A stretch of 64,000 nucleotides of DNA from Microbulbifer variabilis. Its GTDB lineage: Bacteria > Pseudomonadota > Gammaproteobacteria > Pseudomonadales > Cellvibrionaceae. The stretch's first letter is position 1; the number at the start of each line of letters is the position of its first letter. The notes below the pieces were generated by a model. The model was not told where the DNA came from, did no database searches, and was given only the letters and a program-made list of their open reading frames with translations. The stretch is from the NCBI RefSeq assembly GCF_020524905.1, contig NZ_JAIVKI010000006.1, positions 1-64,000 on the forward strand. Direction: 5' to 3'. This document shows positions 1 to 8,861 of this stretch, piece by piece. The translations under genes and the position numbers were made by a program.

Positions 1-72
1 GGTGCTGCGAATCCAGCTTTCCAGGGTCGCTGCATCATGAGCGGTAATTGTGAAAACGTCAGGAGTATCCAT
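1..72 (-). CDS. N-terminal fragment of a possible IS630-type transposase, cut by window edge
   Basis: An ATG at 72 on the minus strand opens a frame that runs off the left end after 24 codons (begins MDTPDVFTITAHDAATLESW). The pattern of a threonine/aspartate-containing lead followed by a Leu-Glu-x-Trp-x-Arg helix resembles the start of IS630-family transposases as I remember them. Only 24 residues are visible, so no catalytic residue can be checked and the call could equally be another HTH protein. No terminal inverted repeat could be identified upstream. Confidence 0.35.
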   Translation of the reverse strand, partial: MDTPDVFTITAHDAATLESWIRST

Positions 73-469
73 GGGGCAAGTATACGCGAACTCAAATTAC
101 GTAACCTTATTTTCCGCATGGACCACTGGTTCATTATGAGCCGATGAAAAAGGATAACGACAAACCAATCTTTGAAGTTACCCCAGGCTATGAAATCAGT
201 GAGAGAGTATAAGTATTTGGGAAAATGGCTATTTAAATTGAAAATGAATAGTACCACTACTTCTTTGGATGCTCATTAGATAGATCAGTTATACGGTAGG
301 GAGTAGGGGGGTATAGGTTCTTTTAATGGGCTGTTTCAGCTTAAAGATCAAGGATCTTTATAAAGATTTCCATTCAACAGGGTAGCTTAGAAATATAGTA
401 TATCAGTTGGTGATTTTTTTAAGCTCAATGAGTCAGCAAACACAGCTTTTATTTTACTGAGATTGTAAG
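73..469. other. intergenic, no convincing gene
   Basis: AT-rich spacer between the left-edge fragment and the nitrilase-like gene. It holds only very short ORFs, such as a 22-codon frame at 144-212 (starts MKKDNDKPIFEV) with no recognisable domain, which may be a gene remnant. No tRNA, terminator or clear promoter was recognised. Confidence 0.5.
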
Positions 470-1210
470 ATGCAGAATTTAATAGTTGCTGCAGCACAAA
501 TCCCTTCCTTGAAGGGTGATGTTGCCAGGAATACTAAAACTCACGGAGATGCGATTAGACGTGCAAGTGAAAACTCGGTTTCATTGATTGTGTTTCCCGA
601 GCTATCTTTAACTGGATATGAACCGGAGTTGGCCCAAGACTTGGCTTTTTCCATAGATGATGAAAGATTGCGGCCCTTACAGAAATTAGCTGGCCAATTT
701 AACATGTATATAGTAGTTGGTGCTCCATTAAAATCAGATGGCTTGCCGAAAATCAGTGCTATTGTGCTTTCGCCAGATGGAAATATATCTTCTTATTCAA
801 AAATAAATTTACATCCAGGGGAAGAGGAATATTTTCAGGGGGGCAGAGATTTGAAGGTCGTTGAAATTTGTAATCATAAAATTGGTATTGCAGTTTGTGC
901 GGATATCAATAACCCAATGCATATCAAAGAATATGCTAAATTGGGAGTCTCCGTTTATGTTGCTGGAGTCTTAATCAGTGAGCATGGTTATACTGCGGAA
1001 ACTAAAAAGTTGGCCGATTACGCTAAACGACATAATATGCTAGTAAGCATGGCGAATCACAATCAGCTCACAGGAGGTTGGCAGCCTAGTGGTAAGAGTG
1101 CTGCTTGGTGTGGAAAAGGAGGGAGCGCTATTGCCGGTATTGACAAATCGTCGTTGGTGGTTTCAAAGTTTGTGAAAAACCAGTGGGTATCAAAAGTGGT
1201 GGAGCTATAG
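470..1210 (+). CDS. carbon-nitrogen hydrolase (nitrilase superfamily)
   Basis: A 246-residue cytoplasmic hydrolase of the nitrilase/amidase superfamily, which cleaves non-peptide C-N bonds. The full catalytic triad is visible: Glu44 in FPELSLTGYE, Lys111 in SKINLHPGEE and Cys143 in GIAVCADINN. The length is close to the usual 250-280 residues, slightly short at the C terminus. The ATG at 470 has no strong ribosome site. It stands alone with AT-rich flanks on both sides, so context gives no substrate. Family membership is firm; the substrate (amide, omega-amide or nitrile) is unknown. Confidence 0.85.
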   Translation: MQNLIVAAAQIPSLKGDVARNTKTHGDAIRRASENSVSLIVFPELSLTGYEPELAQDLAFSIDDERLRPLQKLAGQFNMYIVVGAPLKSDGLPKISAIVLSPDGNISSYSKINLHPGEEEYFQGGRDLKVVEICNHKIGIAVCADINNPMHIKEYAKLGVSVYVAGVLISEHGYTAETKKLADYAKRHNMLVSMANHNQLTGGWQPSGKSAAWCGKGGSAIAGIDKSSLVVSKFVKNQWVSKVVEL

Positions 1211-1916
1211 TCAAGTTGCTACTAGCAAAAGCTAGGGCTCTATGATCAGTTGAAACTGCTTAAATAATTATATCGATGTGCTTCCAATGACCATATAGGG
1301 TCGTTAGCTAGTGTTATTAATTAGACAGGCAAAATGAAAATGAAGCAAGGGCCCAATACTGTTCTAATTCTTAAAATATAGATAATTTACTTTCTTAGTG
1401 CATGCTTTTATATTTATCAGCATACCCAGCCTTGAGTTTGTTTGTTATCTGTGTAATTAGTCGAGCCTCTTGAGGCTATTGATATCCTTGTTTCATAGAT
1501 CGAAGAAATTTTCTGTGGCCTGTACAACTAGGTTGCTCATAGGATATCGCCCATTAGAATGTATGATGACCTTGCTTAATTTTGCTTAACTGTGGCATCT
1601 TGCCGAAACCGTTAAGTTGCCCGGATTCCTAAACTGGCGTTCCATCTCTGTCTAGAGATTAAAATATAAAAAGCTTCAATAATTGGCCTTTGATGATGAA
1701 TAAAGAAAATGTGAAGAGGTAAAAAAACAAATATATAGGAATAGGGTAGGAAGGTGGTGAAAATTTAATTCCGCTAACTGTAAAACTTTATCAAAGATCT
1801 AAATTTGTCAGCTAATAACAGTGTTTTTGAATACGATCTGAAAAAGTGAGGCTAACAACAATTCTGGCACAGTACGACTGTAAGAACAGAGCCCCACGCT
1901 GAAATTATGACCACAG
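1211..1916. other. 706-bp intergenic region, nothing recognised
   Basis: AT-rich stretch between convergent genes. No ORF with coding character beyond antisense shadows of the DUF3604 gene, and no tRNA or repeat seen. A short ACAGT/ACTGT hairpin lies near 1867-1882, just past the DUF3604 stop, but it lacks a clear T-tract. Confidence 0.5.
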
Positions 1917-3830
1917 CTATGGCTGGTACCAGATCGGCGAGCTCCAGGCTCGCTCCTTTACGGCCTTGGCAACTCCGGGATCGGAACACTGACTTGGGCG
2001 GGCATCCGCCGGCAATGCATTGCAAGCAAAGGTACTCCAGCGGCAACTTGGGTTTTCTAAAACTCGTGCGTAGTAGACGGCAGGACCTGTAGGGTCGAAG
2101 TTGGGGTCCTGCCACACTGAGCACAAATGGGGAGCACCGGATCCATTACGAATACAGGTGTGTGGGTCAACTCCAGCTCCGTTCTCGCGGTCTCCATTCA
2201 CATCGAAAACCTTTTCGTGCACGCTGCCATCCTGATCCAACCATATTTTAATAATCTGGGCTACTTGCAGTGGGATATCATCTTGCATAGCTTGAAGGAT
2301 GAAGCGCGGTGATCCGTGATCGGTATTCGTATCAGGAAGGTCACTCCCCATGGGCACTCCATTTTTATATGCTTGCTGAAGCATGTCTGGAGCCGTACAC
2401 AACCCTTCGTCATAGTCCCAACCGCCGAAGAAACGCACCCGAATACGTGGGCCGCTAGTGCCAAAAGTCTCGCGTCTCTGCATGGCCTGGAATAGGGCAT
2501 CCCGAGTATTCTCCTCTGCCCATACTCCCACAAGGCCTCCGGGGCTGAAGCTGATCCTTGAGTTGGCTACATCACTGTCCTCTTTGCCAACATGTCCCTG
2601 CCAGTTTGCTTCATTAACTTCACCCGGTGAGGCATTGTGGGTATCGGTGCTGCCAATTACTCCGAGTTTGAAGGGGTTAACACCGAGTCGTAACGACTCG
2701 TTCAAACCGAGGGCCAAAGCTCCGCGTAAAAAGTCAGATTCCTGTGGGGGAAATCCCGGATCTTCATTTTCCTCTTCGCTGAGGAGTTCAAAACTGCATT
2801 CCTCATCGCTGGTGAAAAAGGGAAATGCGCACTCGGAAGAACCCTTATGCTGATAGACTTCCATTATCGGCTCAAGCCGGGCGCGCCGAGCTGCGATTTC
2901 AGCCTGAATAACTGGGTCGCTATTACCTCCATACTCTACATTAAAGATTCGTCCCTGGCTGAAATTGGGGTTATGCGGGATAGCTAATACCTCACAACCG
3001 GTGCCAGCATCTGTACAGACAGCATCCAACCGGGTCCACAAATCTTCGGGGGTGGGAGCTTCTAAATAGCTCACTGGCAGCTCGGGGACACTTTCACCAC
3101 GGAAGATAACGTTGCGGTGCAGCATTGCGCCAAATGGCATTCCGGTATATTCGTAGCCAACAAAGCTGGTAAATGCACAGGCGTCATTGGCGGCCGCTGC
3201 GGCTTCCTGGATGCGCTGCCAGGGGCCGGCTGCAGTCTGTAGACAGGTACTTCCATCGTCTCCACACAGGAACGGGCTGCGATGTGGGAGTGGGCTGAGA
3301 ATGCGCGAAGTCATGCCAATGACCCCAATTTTCCCTCCGGTGCGGTAGAGCTGGCAAGCCCGAGTATCGTAGCTCTCAGAACCAGGAGTGACACAAAGGT
3401 TAACTTCACCTAAGAATTCGCTGTGATCTGTTACCGCCGCGAAATCAAGAGGGCGATCAAGCTGGATGGTGACCGTACCCTGCCCATATTCATCAAGAGG
3501 AGCGATGTCCAGAGCCTCCCCGCGTGCAAAGAGATAAGCTTGTGCTGGGTCGTTGCGTGTTTCCCATGCATAGGCGTCGAATGAGTAAGCTGTATGCACA
3601 TGTAAATCTCCAAAATATGCTTGCCGCAGGGGCTCAAAGTCATCACACTCAGGGCGAAAGCTGGTGGCAATGGCCGCAGTTTTTTTGGCCTTGACCTCAC
3701 TGAAGGTGCTTGCATTGGTACTGAAGGCGATAAAAGCAAACACGAACAGGTTTGTGCACGAGCAGAAGGCCTTCAAAAGCCAACCTTTACTACCCCTATT
3801 GCTCTCTTCACAGTTTTCTAAACTCATCAT
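1917..3830 (-). CDS. DUF3604 domain protein (PHP-like metal-binding hydrolase)
   Basis: About 637 residues if started at the ATG at 3830, which follows GGAGAG; the longer open frame to 3947 would run into the upstream gene and is less likely. A hydrophobic segment at residues 25-38 suggests export or membrane anchoring. The N-terminal half carries PHP-like metal-binding motifs: GDLHVHTAYSFDA (His77, His79) and DFAAVTDHSEFLGE (Asp135, His136). This is characteristic of DUF3604, a family of unknown substrate related to PHP phosphoesterases. It is the third gene of a minus-strand set with an isomerase and a HupE/UreJ-like protein, its start lying inside the preceding gene's 3' end. Confidence 0.85.
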   Translation of the reverse strand: MMSLENCEESNRGSKGWLLKAFCSCTNLFVFAFIAFSTNASTFSEVKAKKTAAIATSFRPECDDFEPLRQAYFGDLHVHTAYSFDAYAWETRNDPAQAYLFARGEALDIAPLDEYGQGTVTIQLDRPLDFAAVTDHSEFLGEVNLCVTPGSESYDTRACQLYRTGGKIGVIGMTSRILSPLPHRSPFLCGDDGSTCLQTAAGPWQRIQEAAAAANDACAFTSFVGYEYTGMPFGAMLHRNVIFRGESVPELPVSYLEAPTPEDLWTRLDAVCTDAGTGCEVLAIPHNPNFSQGRIFNVEYGGNSDPVIQAEIAARRARLEPIMEVYQHKGSSECAFPFFTSDEECSFELLSEEENEDPGFPPQESDFLRGALALGLNESLRLGVNPFKLGVIGSTDTHNASPGEVNEANWQGHVGKEDSDVANSRISFSPGGLVGVWAEENTRDALFQAMQRRETFGTSGPRIRVRFFGGWDYDEGLCTAPDMLQQAYKNGVPMGSDLPDTNTDHGSPRFILQAMQDDIPLQVAQIIKIWLDQDGSVHEKVFDVNGDRENGAGVDPHTCIRNGSGAPHLCSVWQDPNFDPTGPAVYYARVLENPSCRWSTFACNALPADARPSQCSDPGVAKAVKERAWSSPIWYQP

Positions 3831-3850
3831 CCACTCTCCATGCTTGATTT

Positions 3851-4879
3851 TTAGGTTACTGATCCGACTCCGGTAACGTTGGCTATACGTTCCAAAGCCC
3901 AGTAACCGCCCAGAATCCCCATAGAGTACGCAGGCACTTTTCTCCATAGTCCGTTACTGATAAAACTCCATCTACGCCAGATGTGCCTGGAGTACAGTAC
4001 CGCGATCACAAATATCAATTGCCCGAGTTCAACACCAACATTAAACGCGGCCAAACTGAGTGGGATGGCATCTCCTGGCACTCCTACCTCGGAAAGCGCT
4101 CCGGCAAATCCAACTCCATGTAAGAGCCCGAAGCCCGCCGCAATTAGCCATGGTTGCTGACGGGCTAGTGAGAGTGAGTTTGGCTCTCGCAAAACTTCAC
4201 GTGCGAGGAAAACGATGCTCAGAGCAATGGCCGCCTCCACTGGAGCTGACCTCAACTCCAGTAGACCCAATACGGCTAACCCAAGGGTTAAGCTGTGCCC
4301 AAAGGTAAACGCAGTAATCGTCGCTATCAGCCGACCTGTCCCGCGCACGAGTAACAGTAGGCCGAGCACAAAGAGCAGGTGATCTACACCCAATAGGATG
4401 TGCTCGACACCAAGCTGGAGATAGATAACTGCTGTGTTGAAGAGGTGCCCTTTTGCACTGGGCTCACTAGGTAAGCGAATTGATGATTGAGGTGATGGAA
4501 GTACTGCAGTAAAAGGTTCAAGTCCGTAACCATGAACACTAATAATTACCCCAGTAGTACGGCCTTTGCTACCGGACACACTAATCTTGTGGCCAAACAC
4601 CCCTTGTTGTCCGCAATCGACATTCCAGCTATGAATGCGTCGCTCGGTGGTGATTCGTCGATCTATTTTGCTCACCTGTATGCAGTGCTTTGGTAGTTCG
4701 ACATTGAGAACTGCATCAGCGGGAGTGGTAGGAGACATCAATAGACGTATAAATGTGGAACCATCGTCAATCACCTCTATCTCGACGATGGCAGGATCAA
4801 AGGCGTGCGCATGGGTCAACCGTGGGGCTGTGGTGCTTAATCCTAAGATTACGATGAGGACGGGCAAATACCATTTCAT
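3851..4879 (-). CDS. HupE/UreJ-2 family membrane protein
   Basis: A 342-residue inner-membrane protein with a signal peptide (MKWYLPVLIVILGLSTTAP), a soluble beta-rich N-terminal half and about six or seven hydrophobic helices in the C-terminal half. The helices carry the histidine motifs typical of the HupE/UreJ_2 family: HILLGVDHLLFVLG and FTFGHSLTLGL. HupE/UreJ proteins are linked to nickel or metal supply for hydrogenase and urease, but this subfamily is widespread without either enzyme and its cargo is unknown. The start overlaps the stop of the upstream isomerase by 4 bp (ATGA), indicating translational coupling. Confidence 0.85.
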   Translation of the reverse strand: MKWYLPVLIVILGLSTTAPRLTHAHAFDPAIVEIEVIDDGSTFIRLLMSPTTPADAVLNVELPKHCIQVSKIDRRITTERRIHSWNVDCGQQGVFGHKISVSGSKGRTTGVIISVHGYGLEPFTAVLPSPQSSIRLPSEPSAKGHLFNTAVIYLQLGVEHILLGVDHLLFVLGLLLLVRGTGRLIATITAFTFGHSLTLGLAVLGLLELRSAPVEAAIALSIVFLAREVLREPNSLSLARQQPWLIAAGFGLLHGVGFAGALSEVGVPGDAIPLSLAAFNVGVELGQLIFVIAVLYSRHIWRRWSFISNGLWRKVPAYSMGILGGYWALERIANVTGVGSVT

Positions 4880-5769
4880 GGCATTACCTCTCGCATCGCG
4901 ATGGTGTCAGGTCGCCTCTCTTCAGGCCAGTTTATCTGGATACTAAACTCGCTCATGATTTTATCAACTGTCATACGACGCGCATGCAAACGACGTTCAG
5001 TGATAAGGTCTTGGCGAATTCGATTGCGGATTTCTTCGAGCTCGGGGGTGCGTTCAGGTCTGCGCGCCATCACCAATACCAAATGCTGACCATAGCGCGA
5101 AGCGATCGGGCCGATCCATTCCCCGATAGGCACATCGGCCAGGGAATCAGCAAAGCCAACGCCTAAAAGATTGTCGAGATCAGATGGGGTTTGCCAGCCA
5201 AGACGATGACCAATGGGCAGCATGCTGCCTATAGTCTGTGGATCAGCTCCGGCTCTGAGGCTATCTTGAGCCGCTGTGATAAGGGCGTTGTTGACCACCT
5301 CAGTATCAAAATAGATCTGAGTTATACGTAGTTGTGCGGGCCGCTGATATACGTGTGCGTGCGCCTGTAAATACTCAGAAAGTTCTTCATCAGAGGGTTC
5401 ATCGATCCTGGCCAGAGTTTCGGCCATAAAGTAAACCTTCTGCATCACACGTCGGCGTACGATTGGATCTCCGCGGTGTAAGCCCAATGACTGTCCATAG
5501 CGTACTAGCGCCTCTTCCTCGGCGTGACGAATAACAATTGCCTTGAGCTCCTCGCCACTTGGTATTCGGCCTACACGGTCGCGGTGCTGTTCAGCTAAAG
5601 ACTCAATGTAATCCGCACCGATGACAATATCGCTGTTGGTCCCATCCTGGTTATCTTGCCAATTGTCGATGGTAAATAGCACTAGGGCAGCGGCTAAAAA
5701 ATGAAACATCGGTTCACGCCCCAATTGACGCGCCATATGTAGAAGCAACTGGATAAGCATCCCCTCCAT
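4876..5769 (-). CDS. parvulin-type peptidyl-prolyl cis-trans isomerase
   Basis: A 297-residue protein with one N-terminal membrane segment (FHFLAAALVLFTIDN, about 22-36), an alpha-helical SurA/PrsA-like chaperone region and a C-terminal PpiC-like rotamase region (about 150-260: LRITQIYFDT, GHRLGWQTPSDL, YGQHLVLVMARRPERTPELEEI). Family knowledge says such anchored isomerases fold exported proteins. It is the first gene of the isomerase/HupE-like/DUF3604 set, and its stop overlaps the next start. It may be the dedicated foldase for its neighbours, which is an inference. Confidence 0.8.
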   Translation of the reverse strand: MEGMLIQLLLHMARQLGREPMFHFLAAALVLFTIDNWQDNQDGTNSDIVIGADYIESLAEQHRDRVGRIPSGEELKAIVIRHAEEEALVRYGQSLGLHRGDPIVRRRVMQKVYFMAETLARIDEPSDEELSEYLQAHAHVYQRPAQLRITQIYFDTEVVNNALITAAQDSLRAGADPQTIGSMLPIGHRLGWQTPSDLDNLLGVGFADSLADVPIGEWIGPIASRYGQHLVLVMARRPERTPELEEIRNRIRQDLITERRLHARRMTVDKIMSEFSIQINWPEERRPDTIAMREVMP

Positions 5770-6372
5770 GGTGGTTATTTCGGTCTGATCCTCTAATATA
5801 AAATCAAGGGTACTTTGTGCGACAAAAAATATGCTATTTGCAAAAGCTATTTCTAATCAAATTGATCAGAATGATGAATATTGCTTCATTGCCGATCAGT
5901 AAAAAACCTGTGTGTTGACAAGCTTTGTAAATATTGGATGAGGGACGGTTCTGGTTATTTTTTTAAGGAAAAATGCCATCTCTCCGTGTGGCTCTGGTTA
6001 TGAGAGCCCCTATTATAGGGATGTAGGCTGCAAATGGAATTTCTATATTTTATTCGATCCATTTTGATGATTAAGATTACTGAAGTGCTAATCGTGTTTG
6101 CTAAGCGCGCATTTGTAGCATCAGTTTAGAGCAAGGTAAAATAATATTCATAATTAATTTAGCAGTGGATTGCATCTTGTATTTTATCCATTTTCATTAC
6201 TGAATAAAAAAATCAAATAATAATGTTAATTGGTGGATTACTTAAAACATCCATCTGTCAAGTATGGATGAGGGTAGTAGAGAAGACGGGAGCTAACTGT
6301 ATTTCCTTGGAATATAATTAACCGATAAAAATTTAATGGTAAATGAATATGCGAGTCAATCTGGCAATTGTG

Positions 6373-6414
6373 GGCATTCGGCATTCGGCATTCGGCATTC
6401 GGCATTCGGCATTC
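6373..6414. repeat. six tandem copies of the heptamer GGCATTC
   Basis: Six perfect consecutive copies of GGCATTC (GAATGCC on the other strand). Because 7 is not a multiple of 3, all frames cycle, giving spurious peptides of the type NAECRMP on the minus strand. Heptanucleotide short tandem repeats are known in many bacterial genomes and expand or contract by slippage. It lies in a non-coding region, about 550 bp before the blaI-like gene. Confidence 0.95.
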
Positions 6415-6894
6415 GACAGACAGGCGCATCTAGGGTTATGAATAGAGTTGAAGAGAAGAAGGCCCTCTCCCTATGCCGTTATTTCCCGTATAGAAGGCAG
6501 CCCGGTCATTTCAAAAAGCCTGCTTGTGGTTTTTAACCTTCCTGCGCTGCCCCTGAGTCACCTGGTGGGTCTGTTTATGGTAATAACTCCTACCACCATG
6601 GTCACGGGTTAGCTCTCTATTGATTGTTGGCTGATTACCTCTCCACAAGTATTTAGGTCATTTCGCTCAGAGTACAGACCCTTATAAATAGTGCTCAAAT
6701 CTTGCATAGTTGCTGTTTGGTTAAGTGTTAATAGCTTCTTGTTGCCACTTAATCTCTTACTTGAGAGGAAGCGGTAGAAGTCATCTTCAATTGGTCGTAC
6801 CTTTTAAATGCAAAATTAATATTTGAAACCAAGACTGTAAAAAAATTATTTGCTAAATAAAATTCACTAGTTGCAATCTTATGCTTGACGCGGC

Positions 6895-6908
6895 GCGACA
6901 TGTGTCGC
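6895..6908. promoter_or_regulatory. candidate BlaI-type operator, GCGACA-TG-TGTCGC
   Basis: A perfect 6+6 inverted repeat with a 2-bp centre. The ACA-N2-TGT core matches the core of known BlaI/MecI operators (TACA-N2-TGTA). It sits 5 bp downstream of a TTGACG -35-like hexamer (6885-6890) and 54 bp before the blaI-like ATG, where a bound repressor would block transcription of the operon. No convincing -10 was found at standard spacing. Confidence 0.5.
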
Positions 6909-6961
6909 ACACTTGCGCTTGATGTAGTAAGATTGCGCTTAAGGTCATGAGAAGAAAATAA

Positions 6962-7339
6962 ATGAAAGAACCCAAACCTTCCCCCTCAGAGCTTACCCTG
7001 CTAAAGGCGCTCTGGAGGCAGAGTCCGCTAAGTGCAAAAGAATTGCATGAAAAGGTGAAATCCGAACTTTGCTGGTCTTATTCATCCACTAGGAAAACAT
7101 TGGATAGAATGCGAGATAAGTCCTTTGTGATTCAGTCTGATGTACATGGTATTCATGTCTATAAGGCAGCCCTAGATAAAGTCGAAACGCTTGCGCAATA
7201 TGCCACAGACTTCGCCTCACGGGTTCTTGAGCTGGATGGTCCACTCCCTATAGCTATGTTTGCTAACAGCAAATTAATGAATGATCAGGACCTGGAAGAG
7301 CTACAAGAAATATTGAATACCTGGCCTGATGTAGATTGA
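6962..7339 (+). CDS. BlaI/MecI/CopY family transcriptional repressor
   Basis: A 125-residue protein with the winged-helix fold of BlaI/MecI: SPSELTLLKALWRQSPLSAK (helix 1-2), YSSTRKTLDRMRDKSFV (recognition helix) and a C-terminal dimerisation helix (DLEELQEILNTWPDVD). Family members bind as dimers to ACA/TGT palindromes and are released when a partner M56 membrane protease cuts them. The partner gene starts 22 bp downstream, the classic BlaI-BlaR1 arrangement, and a candidate operator lies just upstream. No beta-lactamase gene is nearby, so the controlled output is probably the operon itself. Confidence 0.9.
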   Translation: MKEPKPSPSELTLLKALWRQSPLSAKELHEKVKSELCWSYSSTRKTLDRMRDKSFVIQSDVHGIHVYKAALDKVETLAQYATDFASRVLELDGPLPIAMFANSKLMNDQDLEELQEILNTWPDVD

Positions 7340-7361
7340 GTCGGGGAGGTAGTGAGATTAT

Positions 7362-8858
7362 ATGCAGGAATTATTATCCTCGTTGTCATTCTTTGCGCCC
7401 AACCTTTTTGTTACATCCATATTTTCTGTAATTTGGGCATGCCTAATTTATATCGGTGTAAGAACTATAACCCCCCTGGCTAGTTTTAAATCTAGGGGGG
7501 TTTCTGGTTGGCGTAGCTTTTGGTTGTGTGTTTTATGTGTGATTGGCTTGCCATTTTTTCTTGCGCAATTAATAGATCTCTCTTCAGCAGGCTTGGTACC
7601 TGAATTTAGATATGATCTTACTCCTCCGGATGCAGATTTTGGTCATATATTAAATGAAAACGCTCAGCTGGTGGATAAAAGGCTAGCTTTTGATTACCTA
7701 GGAATTCTAGCTGGTGGCTGGATGATTTTGTATGTTGGTGGGGTATTGCTGAGCCTGATACTGATACTTCGAAGGCATGATAGATTGGTTAGAGCGCTAA
7801 ATATAGCTAATGAGATTGAATTTAAATCGCAAGCTATAGGTAGCCTACTAACTTATCAGCAGCTTGATTACTTATCTAAAAAGAATGTAAAGCTGATTAT
7901 AACAAAGGCTAAGTGCTCCCCATTCGTGTTCGGCTTATTTAACTTGAATCTTGTTCTACCTAGTTATTTGTTGTTGATGGATGCCAAGGAGCGACAATTG
8001 ATTATGGAGCATGAATTAACGCATATAAGTCGGCGAGACCTATTGTTAATCATGATTGCTCATATTTTGGTGTGTTTCTTATGGTTTATTCCATTTGTTA
8101 GGTGGGTTAAAGGGCAATTATTATGGGCTATTGAACTTAGCTGTGATCGACAAGTATTGAAATCCTCAGAGGTGGGAAGTGGAAGGGTTTATGCCCAGGC
8201 AATGCTGCGGACATTGCAACAGTGCTCTGTGCAAGCCAGCTGTAAGGGTGTTGTTGCCTTTTCAGTATTTGAAGAGGCAAACCAATTAAATTTTTTTAAG
8301 AAAAGATTGGTGAATATCAGGGAAACTGCTCAAGAAGCTTCTAAACCTAACAGCTTTGCTTCTGATATCTTTAGGGGGGTACTTGTGAGTTTTACTATAT
8401 TTCTCATTCTTATTGGTATTCTTATAAAATCTAGTTTCTCAATCGCTAGCTCTAAAAAAGAGATCTGGATGGCACCTATTGAAGGTGCGCGTATAAGTAG
8501 TCAATTTGGAGGTTTAGAGAAATTTAGAAAGAAACCTCACCTAGGTACAGATTTTGCCGCCCCCCTGGGTACGGTAATAGCATCTGCTGCTGATGGAATC
8601 GTTGTTGTTTCAACTGATCACTACAAACATGAAAATTATGGAAAGATTATTATTGTTGATCATGGGAACAATGCTCAGACACTTTACTCACATTTAGACT
8701 CGCGGGAAGTGAGCGTTGGTCAAACAGTAAAAGCTGGACAGAAGATTGGAACAGTCGGTGTCACAGGAAACGTGACCGGCCCTCATTTGCATTTTGAGTT
8801 AATTGAGCGGGGTGAAAGAGTTGATCCAGAACACTTGCTTACATTGTGGTTTGGTTGA
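7362..8858 (+). CDS. BlaR1-like M56 membrane metalloprotease fused to an M23 domain
   Basis: A 498-residue protein with several N-terminal membrane helices (about 15-37, 52-72, 115-136, 228-246), then the M56 zinc-protease site HELTH at 217-221 with ELSCD at 258-262, a further helix at about 339-358, and a C-terminal M23/LytM domain. In the M23 part His393 and Asp397 (HLGTD) and the HLH at 475-477 are all present, so it looks catalytically competent. In BlaR1/MecR1 the C-terminal periplasmic domain is a penicillin-binding sensor; here that position is taken by a peptidoglycan-hydrolase fold. M23/M56 fusions have been seen in other genomes; their physiological signal is not established as far as I know. 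The next gene begins 3 bp after its stop. Confidence 0.9.
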   Translation: MQELLSSLSFFAPNLFVTSIFSVIWACLIYIGVRTITPLASFKSRGVSGWRSFWLCVLCVIGLPFFLAQLIDLSSAGLVPEFRYDLTPPDADFGHILNENAQLVDKRLAFDYLGILAGGWMILYVGGVLLSLILILRRHDRLVRALNIANEIEFKSQAIGSLLTYQQLDYLSKKNVKLIITKAKCSPFVFGLFNLNLVLPSYLLLMDAKERQLIMEHELTHISRRDLLLIMIAHILVCFLWFIPFVRWVKGQLLWAIELSCDRQVLKSSEVGSGRVYAQAMLRTLQQCSVQASCKGVVAFSVFEEANQLNFFKKRLVNIRETAQEASKPNSFASDIFRGVLVSFTIFLILIGILIKSSFSIASSKKEIWMAPIEGARISSQFGGLEKFRKKPHLGTDFAAPLGTVIASAADGIVVVSTDHYKHENYGKIIIVDHGNNAQTLYSHLDSREVSVGQTVKAGQKIGTVGVTGNVTGPHLHFELIERGERVDPEHLLTLWFG

Positions 8859-8861
8859 TCA

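Larger units (their letters stand above)
5770..6961. other. 1.2-kb AT-rich intergenic region with a heptamer repeat
   Basis: Divergent spacer between the isomerase set (minus) and the blaI-like operon (plus). It contains a six-copy 7-bp tandem repeat (6373-6414) and the putative blaI-like operator near its right end. Short frames here are low-complexity or repeat-derived and no gene could be supported. Confidence 0.5.

Noticed and set aside
144-212. 22-codon frame starting MKKDNDKPIFEV near the left edge
   Set aside because: Too short and without ribosome site or context; may be a remnant but cannot be supported.
3831-3947. N-terminal extension of the DUF3604 frame
   Set aside because: It lies within the HupE-like gene, has no family character, and a good ribosome site stands before the ATG at 3830.
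6238-6536. Short frames containing NAECRMP repeats or HSAFGIR repeats
   Set aside because: They are translations of the GGCATTC tandem array in different frames, not genes.
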